Source of the DNA: a virus
Direction: 5' to 3' (one strand)
DNA: 64,000 nucleotides
Virus record (IMG/VR): IMGVR_UViG_3300032240_001151
Span: 26,113-90,112 of that record
Under the pieces are notes generated by a model that was not told the origin of the DNA, ran no database searches, and saw nothing but the letters and a program-made list of their open reading frames with translations. Position numbers and translations under genes: made by a program. The stretch's first letter is position 1. Each line of letters begins with the position of its first letter. Shown one piece after another: positions 53,607-62,500 of this stretch.

Positions 53607-54572
53607 ATGGCATTACCATTAAGTGGAAAGTTGTCAATGAATGATATACGAGTAGAACTCGGAATATCTACACAATCTCCATTTTCTTTGGATACTGCTA
53701 CTAATGGTGGTTATGTTGCCTTGAATCCTTGTAGCCCGTATTTACCTATAGCAACAAATCCAGACGCTATTAGTGAATGGTATGGCTATTGTCATACATG
53801 CCCTTGTCCAACAGCTACTCCTACACCATTACCAGCAACAGCTACACCTACTCCTACTCGAACACCAACACCAGTACCAGCAACAGCTACACCAACACCT
53901 ACACCTCTACCAGCAACAGCTACTCCTACTCCTACTCGAACACCAACACCTACATCAACGCCTACTCCTGCGCCAGCAACAGCTACTCCTACACCTACGC
54001 CTACTATAGTTTGGTACTCTTATAATTTAAAGTACTCAGATACTAGTTATACAGCTGCTTGTAATTCATCATTAAGTCAGACTGTGTACAGTACTTGTTC
54101 TACTTTAACTACTGGTTGTATTATATACTTAGACACAAATTATACAAATGTTAATCATTTATATTATGCAGATCCTCTTGTAATTTCAGTTAGATATGGA
54201 TATACCGTAAATACAGATCCTAAATTATTATATACATATATAGGAGCCGTAAACGCATGTTCCGCAACTCCTACACCAACTCCAACTCCGGCCCCTACAC
54301 CAACTCCTACTCCAACAACTACAGGATTCTATTATATTGCTGATAGATATAATTGTACTGGTACTGGTAATACTTGCGCACTAGTATCAAGTAATATTTG
54401 TATTAAAAATACTGCAACAGTTAGCACGTTTAATAGGTACTATTTAGATAATACAGGGTATACTGGAGATATATTCTTTGTAAAATCAACTACATCATCG
54501 GGAGCTTGTTTAAACACATCGTTAGATTTAACAACTATAACAACAAGTTGTAATACTTTATGTGCATTATAG
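53607..54572 (+). CDS. Tail-fibre-type protein with mucin-like Pro/Thr linkers
   Basis: 321 residues. The N-terminus ALPLSGKLSMNDIRVELGIS and the following segment ending ISEWYGY form an attachment domain I recognise from many phage tail proteins (ALPxSGxLSxxDIRxELG). A 67-residue Pro/Thr/Ala linker (about 67-133) follows, then a Cys-containing beta domain, a second short linker (219-238), and a terminal Cys-rich beta domain. It is the immediate upstream neighbour of the second glycosyltransferase operon, so its Thr-rich linker is a candidate acceptor. Confidence 0.6.
   Translation: MALPLSGKLSMNDIRVELGISTQSPFSLDTATNGGYVALNPCSPYLPIATNPDAISEWYGYCHTCPCPTATPTPLPATATPTPTRTPTPVPATATPTPTPLPATATPTPTRTPTPTSTPTPAPATATPTPTPTIVWYSYNLKYSDTSYTAACNSSLSQTVYSTCSTLTTGCIIYLDTNYTNVNHLYYADPLVISVRYGYTVNTDPKLLYTYIGAVNACSATPTPTPTPAPTPTPTPTTTGFYYIADRYNCTGTGNTCALVSSNICIKNTATVSTFNRYYLDNTGYTGDIFFVKSTTSSGACLNTSLDLTTITTSCNTLCAL
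53807..54005 (+). repeat. Pro/Thr/Ala-coding degenerate repeat
   Basis: Units such as ATPTPTRTPTP and VPATATPTPTPLP encoded by ACACCT/ACTCCT variants. It strongly resembles the tracts at 11284 and 12385, over 40 kb away, which suggests exchange between fibre genes. Confidence 0.8.
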
Positions 54573-54611
54573 TATGTAAAATTTAAATCTTTTTAAATTA
54601 AAAAAAATAAG

Positions 54612-54619
54612 TATATTTG
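54612..54619 (+). promoter_or_regulatory. Bacteroidota-type -7 promoter element
   Basis: TATATTTG fits TAnnTTTG, 18 bases before the ATG at 54638. The extended block TATATTTGCACATAA nearly repeats the element before the first sugar operon (12863). A T-rich TTTTAAA sits about 20 bases upstream in the -33 position. Confidence 0.55.
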
Positions 54620-54637
54620 CACATAAATTAGGTTTTA

Positions 54638-56599
54638 ATGAAAAAAAGGTTATTATTTATAGCACCTCACCTTTCTACAGGTGGTATGCCTCAGTATCTT
54701 TATAAGCAAATTATAACGCTTTTAGAGGATTTTGATGTTTATTGTATTGAATGGGATAATGTAACAGGCGGAGTTCTTGTAGTGCAACGTAATCGTATTC
54801 TAGAGGCATTAGGAGACAGGCTTATTACATTAGGAGAAAACAAAGAAAATCTTTTATTACATATAAAAGTAATAAAACCAGACATTATTCATCTACAGGA
54901 AATCCCAGAGATGTTTATGGGCTATGGTTTAGCTGAAAAACTATATAACGATCCAGGTAGAACTTATAAAATAATAGAGACTTCTCATGATTCTAGCTAC
55001 GATGTAACCAAAAAGAGCCATTTCCCAGATAAGTTCATGATGGTAAGCCAGTATCAAATAGAGACTTATAAGAAACTAAATATACCGTGTGAGCTAGTAG
55101 AGTATCCTATAGAGTATAAAGTAAGGACTAAAACTAGAGAAGGGCTAATGTCTGAGTTAGGATTAGATCCTAGTAAGAAACATGTAATAACAGTAGGGTT
55201 ATTTACTCCTAGAAAAAATCAAGCTGAAGTAGTAGAATATGCTAAAATGCTTGAAAAATATCCAATACAATTTCATTTTATTGGCAATCAAGCAGACAAT
55301 TTTAAGCATTATTGGGAGCCTATTATGAAAGATTTTCCATCAAATTGCAAATGGTGGGGAGAAAGAAGCGATGTAGATACTTTTTACCAAATGGCTGATT
55401 TATTCTTGTTTACTTCTAGAGGGTTTATAACTGATAAAGAAACAATGCCTTTGGTTATTAGAGAAGCTATTAGTTGGAAAGTACCATCTTTAATATATAA
55501 TTTAGATGTTTATTTAAACTATTTTAATACCTTTGATAATATAGAATACCTAAATACAAAAGATAAAAAACAAAATAAAGAACTTATTTTAAAAAAAATA
55601 AACATGGATAACATAGAAAATTCTTATAATTTTTGGAGTAAATGGGATAAAGACCAACAACAAATGCATTTTGGGTGCTATGAAGATATTAATGAACCCT
55701 TATTAGTATCTATTAAAGAATATATGTCAAATGGAGTTCTATGGTCATCTGATTATACTCATATGCCAAAAGACATAGCATTTTGGATGATTCCTGTTAA
55801 TAAAAGTTTATTTGATTATGAAAAAGATCCAAAATATACGGGCACAAAATTATGTATATACAGAAAAAAAGATGGAAAGCAAGTATACGAACACCCTTAC
55901 TTTAGTAAATTTGTAGACATACCTAGAGTTACTCTAAGTAACAGTATTCCATATTATTACAATTATGTTGAGTTTTTTATTGCAAATAAGTATGGAAAGT
56001 ATTTTAATAAAAAATATAAAAATATAGTAGATGTTGGAGCTAACGTTGGAGCTTTTACTGAGTATCTGCTACAAAATGAATATACAGAAAAAATAATTGC
56101 TGTAGAATGTGATCAAAAAGCTTTAAATGATTTAAATAGAAATTTTAAAAGAGAATATAGGGTAGAAATAGAACCAAAGGCTTTATACCATGAAAATACA
56201 AAAATAAATTTCTATCATTCTGAAGAAAATCCAGTAATTAGCAGTACACTTTCTCCGGAAAAATTAGTTAATCATATGGCTGGAGTTAAAGGTAATGATA
56301 TTACAGAAGTAGATACTATAACTATAAAAGATCTTATAGATAAACTTGAGACTATTGATCTTTTAAAAATAGATATAGAAGGAGGAGAGTATAACATAAT
56401 TGAAAATTTAGACTCTTCTTTATTTCAATATATCAATAATTTTTTTATAGAGTGTCATTTTTTTGAAGAAGATTATAAAGTAAAGTATAATAGATTGTTA
56501 GATAAATTAAGAAAAAATGGGTACAAAGTAGAAGAGTTTTTAGAAAATCAATCAAATAATTCAGGAACTAGTGAGGTAGTATTTGCTTCAAAATTATAA
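54638..56599 (+). CDS. Bifunctional GT4-like glycosyltransferase and FkbM methyltransferase
   Basis: 653 residues. The N-terminal part (1-330) is a GT-B glycosyltransferase: LLFIAPHLSTGGMPQYLYKQ, DIIHLQEIPEMF, VITVGLFTPRKNQAEVVEYA and LPLVIREAISWKVPSLIYN nearby. The linker region 350-440 is less clear. The C-terminal part (about 440-640) is an FkbM methyltransferase: IVDVGANVGAFTEYLL (SAM motif), IIAVECDQKALNDL, and LLKIDIEGGEYNIIENL. The fusion suggests that a transferred sugar is then methylated. It opens the second sugar operon, under a host-type promoter. Confidence 0.8.
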   Translation: MKKRLLFIAPHLSTGGMPQYLYKQIITLLEDFDVYCIEWDNVTGGVLVVQRNRILEALGDRLITLGENKENLLLHIKVIKPDIIHLQEIPEMFMGYGLAEKLYNDPGRTYKIIETSHDSSYDVTKKSHFPDKFMMVSQYQIETYKKLNIPCELVEYPIEYKVRTKTREGLMSELGLDPSKKHVITVGLFTPRKNQAEVVEYAKMLEKYPIQFHFIGNQADNFKHYWEPIMKDFPSNCKWWGERSDVDTFYQMADLFLFTSRGFITDKETMPLVIREAISWKVPSLIYNLDVYLNYFNTFDNIEYLNTKDKKQNKELILKKINMDNIENSYNFWSKWDKDQQQMHFGCYEDINEPLLVSIKEYMSNGVLWSSDYTHMPKDIAFWMIPVNKSLFDYEKDPKYTGTKLCIYRKKDGKQVYEHPYFSKFVDIPRVTLSNSIPYYYNYVEFFIANKYGKYFNKKYKNIVDVGANVGAFTEYLLQNEYTEKIIAVECDQKALNDLNRNFKREYRVEIEPKALYHENTKINFYHSEENPVISSTLSPEKLVNHMAGVKGNDITEVDTITIKDLIDKLETIDLLKIDIEGGEYNIIENLDSSLFQYINNFFIECHFFEEDYKVKYNRLLDKLRKNGYKVEEFLENQSNNSGTSEVVFASKL

Positions 56600-56601
56600 G
56601 T

Positions 56602-57423
56602 ATGGTTTTATTTTTATACGGAAATAAAGATGTAGATCATCAAGCTATATCATGCATAAAATCTTTATCTAATAAAATAACAGATGATGTTAAGATAGTA
56701 TACTATACTATAGGTTTTGAAACTGATTTTTCTCTTAAAAATCTTACACCTATAAAAATAGATTATAAACCTCAATATCCAACTTTTCATTATTATAAAG
56801 CTGAGTTATCACTTTTAACAATGAGATTATTTCCTAATGAGTATTATATGTTTTCTGATACTGATATTTTATACTCTAGGAGGTTTTCTTTTGATAATAT
56901 GAAGAGTAATTTATCATACCCACTTGCTAGTTTTGGTCCTCATGAATATCCTTATTTATGGGAAAAAAGAGGAGATGCTACTATTATATATGATGAGTCA
57001 AAATTAATGGAGTATTTTAATGTTAAAGAAAGATCTCAAAGATATGTGTGGTCTTGCATTTATTCTTTTAGCGAAGAGTCTACCGATTTTTTTGAGGAGT
57101 ACACTTCTATGTGTAATAACAGATATTTGTTAAATAGAAGAAAAGATTATTATCCTATGCATGATGAAACATCTTTTAATGTATGTCTTTGGAAAAGAAA
57201 CGCAGATAAAAATTTAGGGTACTCTTTTTTAAATACACATCTTTTAGACTCAGTAAAAAAAGTAGAAGAAAACGATATAAAACAACAAAGATTAGGTACA
57301 AATTTAGATAGTCAAGGAAATGACTGGGAATATATTCATGATTCTAAAAGTATAATAGGATACCATGGATTTAAAGAAAAAAAAGATATAGAGGACACTT
57401 TAAAATATCTTCTTAGTTTTTAA
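56602..57423 (+). CDS. Putative GT-A glycosyltransferase
   Basis: 273 residues. The N-terminal strand LFLYGNKDVDHQAISCIKSL resembles the start of GT-A enzymes, and YYMFSDTDILYSRRFSFDN carries the DxD metal/nucleotide-sugar motif. A later MHDETSFNVCLWK segment fits the acceptor-side acidic residue seen in GT8- and GT32-like families. I cannot name the exact family. It lies between the GT4-FkbM fusion and the heptosyltransferase fusion with two-base and zero-base gaps, so it is part of that operon. Confidence 0.6.
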   Translation: MVLFLYGNKDVDHQAISCIKSLSNKITDDVKIVYYTIGFETDFSLKNLTPIKIDYKPQYPTFHYYKAELSLLTMRLFPNEYYMFSDTDILYSRRFSFDNMKSNLSYPLASFGPHEYPYLWEKRGDATIIYDESKLMEYFNVKERSQRYVWSCIYSFSEESTDFFEEYTSMCNNRYLLNRRKDYYPMHDETSFNVCLWKRNADKNLGYSFLNTHLLDSVKKVEENDIKQQRLGTNLDSQGNDWEYIHDSKSIIGYHGFKEKKDIEDTLKYLLSF

Positions 57424-59505
57424 ATGAAAATAATAAATGTCACTCCAGGATTAATACCAATACCTCCTAATGGTTGGGGAGCTGTGGAGAAAATAATATG
57501 GGAGACGCACAATGCTTTATTAGAGTTAGGTCATGATTCTCAAATACTGTATTTAGATGATGTAAAAGATTATGACGTAGTTCATATTCATGTAGCTAAT
57601 CTAGCAAACATAGCTCACGAAAGAGGCATTTCATATTATTTTACAATGCATGATCATCATGCTTTTTTATATGGTAAAGAGTCAGAAGTTTTTAAAGAAA
57701 ACATGACTGCAATCAAAAATGCTAAAAAAGCATTCGTCCCTGCTAAATTTTTGGTTGGTTATTTTGGAAATATACCGGAGTATTTTTCTCATGGAGTTAA
57801 CACAGAATACTTCACTCCTAGTAAAACAGAGAATCCAAAAATATTGTGCGTAGCAAATAATGGATTTATACATGATCAATCAGAGGACAGGAAGGGATTT
57901 GGATACGCTATAGAGGCTGCTAAGAGGCTAAACTATCCAATAACTATAGCTGGACCTATTAATAACAAAAAGTACTTTGAAAAGTATCCATCTGACTATA
58001 ATAACCTTACTATTTTGTATGACCTTACAGAAGATCAGTTGAGAGATTTATACAAAGATCACAGCTGCTTTTTGCATCTATCTACTTTAGAAGCAGGACA
58101 TCCAAATTTAACTATATTAGAGGCTATGGCATCAGGATTACCGGTAATAGGTACTTATGAAGATGGCAATAGTCTAGAAGGTTTGATAAGAGTTAATAGA
58201 AATACAGATGAAACTGTAGAAGCACTAAGTAAAGTATTTCATAATCCTATTGAGTACTTGCATTATTCTAAAGCAGCACGAAAACAAGCCATGCAGCTAT
58301 CATGGAAAAATAGAACAAAAGAACTTATAAAATATTACACAATGAGTTTTAAAGAACAATTAATAAAAAGTTATAACAACACCAATATTTTGGGAATAAA
58401 ATCTAAACCTACTATCCCTTCTTTTAATATAAATTTTATAGGAGGGGCGTTTTTTGAAATTATAGGAGGGCCTGATAGGGAATATGATGTACAATTTATA
58501 GATAAAAAAACAAAAAAAATACATCATAAAGGACGTATCAAAAAAGATCATTGGATAAAAGCATCTATTTCTTATTGTGTAGATTGGGATATATTTGTAG
58601 ACGATGGTATAGATTCTTATGAGTTCCATACTGACTATTTGGGAAAGAGAGTTTATATAGCTTTAGATTCTAAAGCCTTGGGAGATACTCTTGCGTGGTT
58701 TCCTTACGTAGAAGAATTTAGACGTAAACATAATTGTAAAGTTGTATGTTCTACTTTTTGGAACCATTTTTTTGAATCAGAATATCCGGAAATTGAATTT
58801 GTAAAACCTGGTGACGTAGTACATAATTTATATGCTATGTATACAATAGGGTGGTTTTATGATAGTGATGGATCGTTTGATCTTAAAAAGACTCCAGGAG
58901 ATTTTAGGAATCAGTCTCTTCAAAAGACCGCTTCAGACATCTTAGGTCTTGATTTTGTACCAATTAAGCCAAAGATAAAGAAACCTGTACCTGGTTTAAA
59001 AGAAAAAAAAGTAGTGATTGCAATGCACTCTACAGCACAGTGTAAGTACTGGAACAATCCTGATGGTTGGCAGGGATTAGTAGATTACCTATTAGATAGT
59101 GGTTATGAAGTTATTATGTCTTCTAAAGAAGAAGATGGGTATATGGGTAATAAATACCCTAAAGGAGTTACTTTATTAATGCATAATAGCATAGAATCAG
59201 TAATGCTTGAGATTTTAACAGCCGAAATGTTTATAGGTATTAGTAGTGGTCTTAGTTGGCTAGCCTGGGCTTTAGGAGCTAAAACGTGCCTTATCTCAGG
59301 AATTACATCACCAGAGTCAGATTTTGAACCTACTGTGAGAATAATCCCTAAAGAATCTGTTTGTAGGTTTTGTTTTAACAAAGAAAGGCTAGACGCAGGA
59401 GATTGGAACTGGTGTCCTAAGCACAAAGGGACTTCAAGACAGTTTGAATGTACTAAAACTATTACAAGTGTAGATGTAATACAAAAAATATCTAAATACA
59501 TCTAA
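57424..59505 (+). CDS. GT4 fused to TibC/BAHT-like protein O-heptosyltransferase
   Basis: 693 residues. Residues 1-310 are a GT4 domain (INVTPGLIPIPPNGWGAVEK, HLSTLEAGHPNLTILEAMAS). Residues about 330-690 match autotransporter heptosyltransferases of the TibC/BAHT type: SFNINFIGGAFFEIIGG, RVYIALDSKALGDTLAWFPY, and a GT9-like FIGISSGLSWLAWALG. A C-terminal cysteine cluster of the metal-finger kind follows (CRFC, 13 residues, C, 11 residues, C). Known members transfer heptose onto Ser of repeat-rich adhesins in the cytoplasm. Ser/Thr-rich fibre genes flank it, so phage fibres are plausible substrates. The donor sugar is unverified. Confidence 0.75.
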   Translation: MKIINVTPGLIPIPPNGWGAVEKIIWETHNALLELGHDSQILYLDDVKDYDVVHIHVANLANIAHERGISYYFTMHDHHAFLYGKESEVFKENMTAIKNAKKAFVPAKFLVGYFGNIPEYFSHGVNTEYFTPSKTENPKILCVANNGFIHDQSEDRKGFGYAIEAAKRLNYPITIAGPINNKKYFEKYPSDYNNLTILYDLTEDQLRDLYKDHSCFLHLSTLEAGHPNLTILEAMASGLPVIGTYEDGNSLEGLIRVNRNTDETVEALSKVFHNPIEYLHYSKAARKQAMQLSWKNRTKELIKYYTMSFKEQLIKSYNNTNILGIKSKPTIPSFNINFIGGAFFEIIGGPDREYDVQFIDKKTKKIHHKGRIKKDHWIKASISYCVDWDIFVDDGIDSYEFHTDYLGKRVYIALDSKALGDTLAWFPYVEEFRRKHNCKVVCSTFWNHFFESEYPEIEFVKPGDVVHNLYAMYTIGWFYDSDGSFDLKKTPGDFRNQSLQKTASDILGLDFVPIKPKIKKPVPGLKEKKVVIAMHSTAQCKYWNNPDGWQGLVDYLLDSGYEVIMSSKEEDGYMGNKYPKGVTLLMHNSIESVMLEILTAEMFIGISSGLSWLAWALGAKTCLISGITSPESDFEPTVRIIPKESVCRFCFNKERLDAGDWNWCPKHKGTSRQFECTKTITSVDVIQKISKYI

Positions 59506-59532
59506 ATAATACCTAAGATATGTGAGTTTTAG

Positions 59533-59583
59533 TTATATTTATATAAGCCTATATAGGCCAGCGAAAGCTGCGTGTAAATACAC
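59533..59583 (+). promoter_or_regulatory. Late-type box followed by three tandem leader hairpins
   Basis: TTATATTTATATAAG (59533-59547) is a copy of the recurring box. Three self-complementary elements follow without gaps: GCCTATATAGGC (59547-59558), CAGC-GAAA-GCTG with a GNRA-type loop (59559-59570), and GTGTAAATACAC (59572-59583). The fibre ATG is at 59600. The structured leader may stabilise the message or tune translation of the giant fibre. Confidence 0.55.
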
Positions 59584-59599
59584 TTAGAGACTCATAGAT

Positions 59600-62500
59600 A
59601 TGGCCCAAATACTCAAACTCCGCAGGAGCGCTATACCTGGCGCTAAACCTACAATTTCTCAAATTGAATTTGGGGAAGTAGCTATGAACACAGCTGATGG
59701 AAAGCTGTTCATGAAAGTTAGTGGTAGCGGTGGGGACAGTGTAATAGAGATAGGTGCAAACTCAGCAACCGGCAACGTATCAGGGTCGATATATTACATA
59801 CCAGTATTTACAGGTCCTAATTCAGTAGGCACAAGTTCAATATACCAATCTGGGTCTTTCACATCAATAAGAAATGCCACAGCACCACAAGATCCAAACA
59901 ATCCGGATATATTATATGTAAATGGGGATGGTGTTGATACATATAACCTTATATCTGCGCATGGTAATTTAAATGATTTTGTACAAATAAATGTACAAAA
60001 CTATAATTCTGGGGTATCTTCTTCATCAGATATAGTAGCAACTTCTGATATAGGAACAGAAACTAGCTCTTATGTAAACTTAGGTATAAACTCTAGCAAT
60101 TATAATATTGTTGGATCCGTAGGTGGTGCTCTAGATGCCTACTTATATGCCAGTGATAGCAATTTATTGATAGGTAGTACCGCTACAGATAAAAAAGTAA
60201 TAATATTTACAGGAGGACAAAATGCTCTTGAAAATGCAAGAGTGTATATAGATCCAGGAGGTACAGTAGGTATAAACACGTCCACTATCACTAGTGGTAA
60301 TCCTGAGTCTTTGTATATAGAAGCTATTAATAATCTTACATATAATTTAATTACAGCTAAATCTAATGTAAATAGTTATAGCCAGATTAATATTCAAAAT
60401 AGAAGTGATGGACCAAATGCATCATCTGATTTTGTAGCTACGGCAGATACTGGAGACGAGAATCAAAGGTATATAGACATGGGTATAAACTCTTCTGGGT
60501 ACTCCGCAGGTTCTTATATAGGCGGATCCTTAGATGCATACCTATATTCTAATTCTGAGAATTTATATATTGGTAATGCTGCTACTGGAAAAGAGATTAT
60601 AATATTCAATGGAGGGTATAATACCGAAACAAATGCTAGAATTTGGATACATGATCAAGGCACAATAGGCATAAATACAGAAGTATACAATTATACAAAT
60701 CCACCATCTCTTCAAATACAAGCTGCTAATAATAGCACCTATAATTTAGTACAAATAAAAGGAGATGTTAATAACTACTCTCAGGTAGCGATTACAAATG
60801 CTAGTCCTGGGAATATGGCATCTTCTGACTTAGCATTGTATAATAACGTAGACTCTGATAATCAATTATCTGGTTACATAGATTTAGGTATAAACTCCAC
60901 TAACTATGTACCAAATCCAGATTATCCTGGATATGGAGGACATGCTTATCTTTTTACTGATTCTAATAATTTAATAATAGGGTCTATAGCTGATACTGCA
61001 TCTTTAAGTTTTTTTGTAGGAAGTAAAAATCAAGACACCGGAAGCAAACTATCATTAAATTCTAATAACCAGCATACAATGACTGGTTCATTAGATATAT
61101 CTGGATCTTTATATATAGCATCTAGTTTAGGAATTACTGCATTTTCGTCTAACATAGATACTTTATTATTAACGGGTTCTGCTATTATAACTGGATCTTT
61201 AATTGTTACTGGTAGTGTAAATGTTGAAGGCGGTATAACTGGGTCTTTATATGGAACAGCAAGCTGGGCAGAAAATGTTAGAACTGCATCTTATTCTAAC
61301 ACCTCTATTAGCGCCTCATACTCAGAAACAGCATCATCAGCAGATAATTTTACTGTAAGAGGAACTCTAACTGCTCAAACTCTTATAGTTCAAACTATAA
61401 CATCTTCAATTGAATATGTTACCGGATCTACTCACTTTGGGACTGTTATTCAAAATACTCACGAATTTACTGGATCCGTAGCAATATCGGGATCTTTAAC
61501 AATAAACGGTATTCCATACACTTCTGCTACCTCAGGCACATCAGGTACAAGTGGCATATCTGGTTCAACCGGATCTAGCGGTACGTCTGGAACTTCTGGA
61601 AGTACTGGAACATCAGGTACTTCTGGATCAAGCGGTTCATCTGGAACTTCTGGACAAACAGGTAGCTCCGGTACGTCTGGTACAAGTGGCTCATCTGGAA
61701 TATCAGGATCAAGCGGATCATCTGGTTCAACAGGTAGCAGTGGTTCGACAGGTACTTCAGGAACATCTGGAAGTTCAGGTATTAATGGAACTAGCGGCTC
61801 TACTGGTACATCCGGGTCCTCTGGATCATCTGGTTCTACAGGAACTTCAGGCAGTAGTGGATCAACAGGCACCTCTGGAACTAGCGGTTCAACTGGTAGT
61901 TCTGGCTCAACAGGAAGCTCTGGTAGCAGCGGAAGTTCTGGCTCAACAGGTAGTTCAGGCACATCTGGAAGCACAGGATCTTCTGGTACCTCAGGAACCA
62001 GCGGTAGTTCTGGAACATCAGGTTCTACTGGTAGTAGCGGATCTACTGGTACATCAGGTACTAGCGGTACATCTGGTTCTACAGGAACTTCAGGTACTAG
62101 CGGTACATCTGGTTCATCAGGAACAGGATTTAATACAATTAATAGCCCAGCTATCGGTAGAGTGCTAATATCTGATAATAGCAATAACGCAGCAACTGCC
62201 TCAGCAGTAATAACTGTTAATGGAGGAGTAAATATATCAGGAAGCACTGTTGTTACTGGATCATTAACAGTATCTAATACTATAACAGCTCAAACCCTTA
62301 TAGTTCAAACTATAACTTCTTCAGTTGAATTTGTAACAGGATCTACTCACTTTGGAACTATAGTAACTAATACACATGAGTTTACTGGATCCTTATCTAT
62401 ATCTGGTTCTCTTACAATAAATGGTACGTCTTATACAGCTGCTACTTCTGGAACATCAGGTACTTCTGGATCATCAGGAACTAGAGGTTCTTCTGGATCA

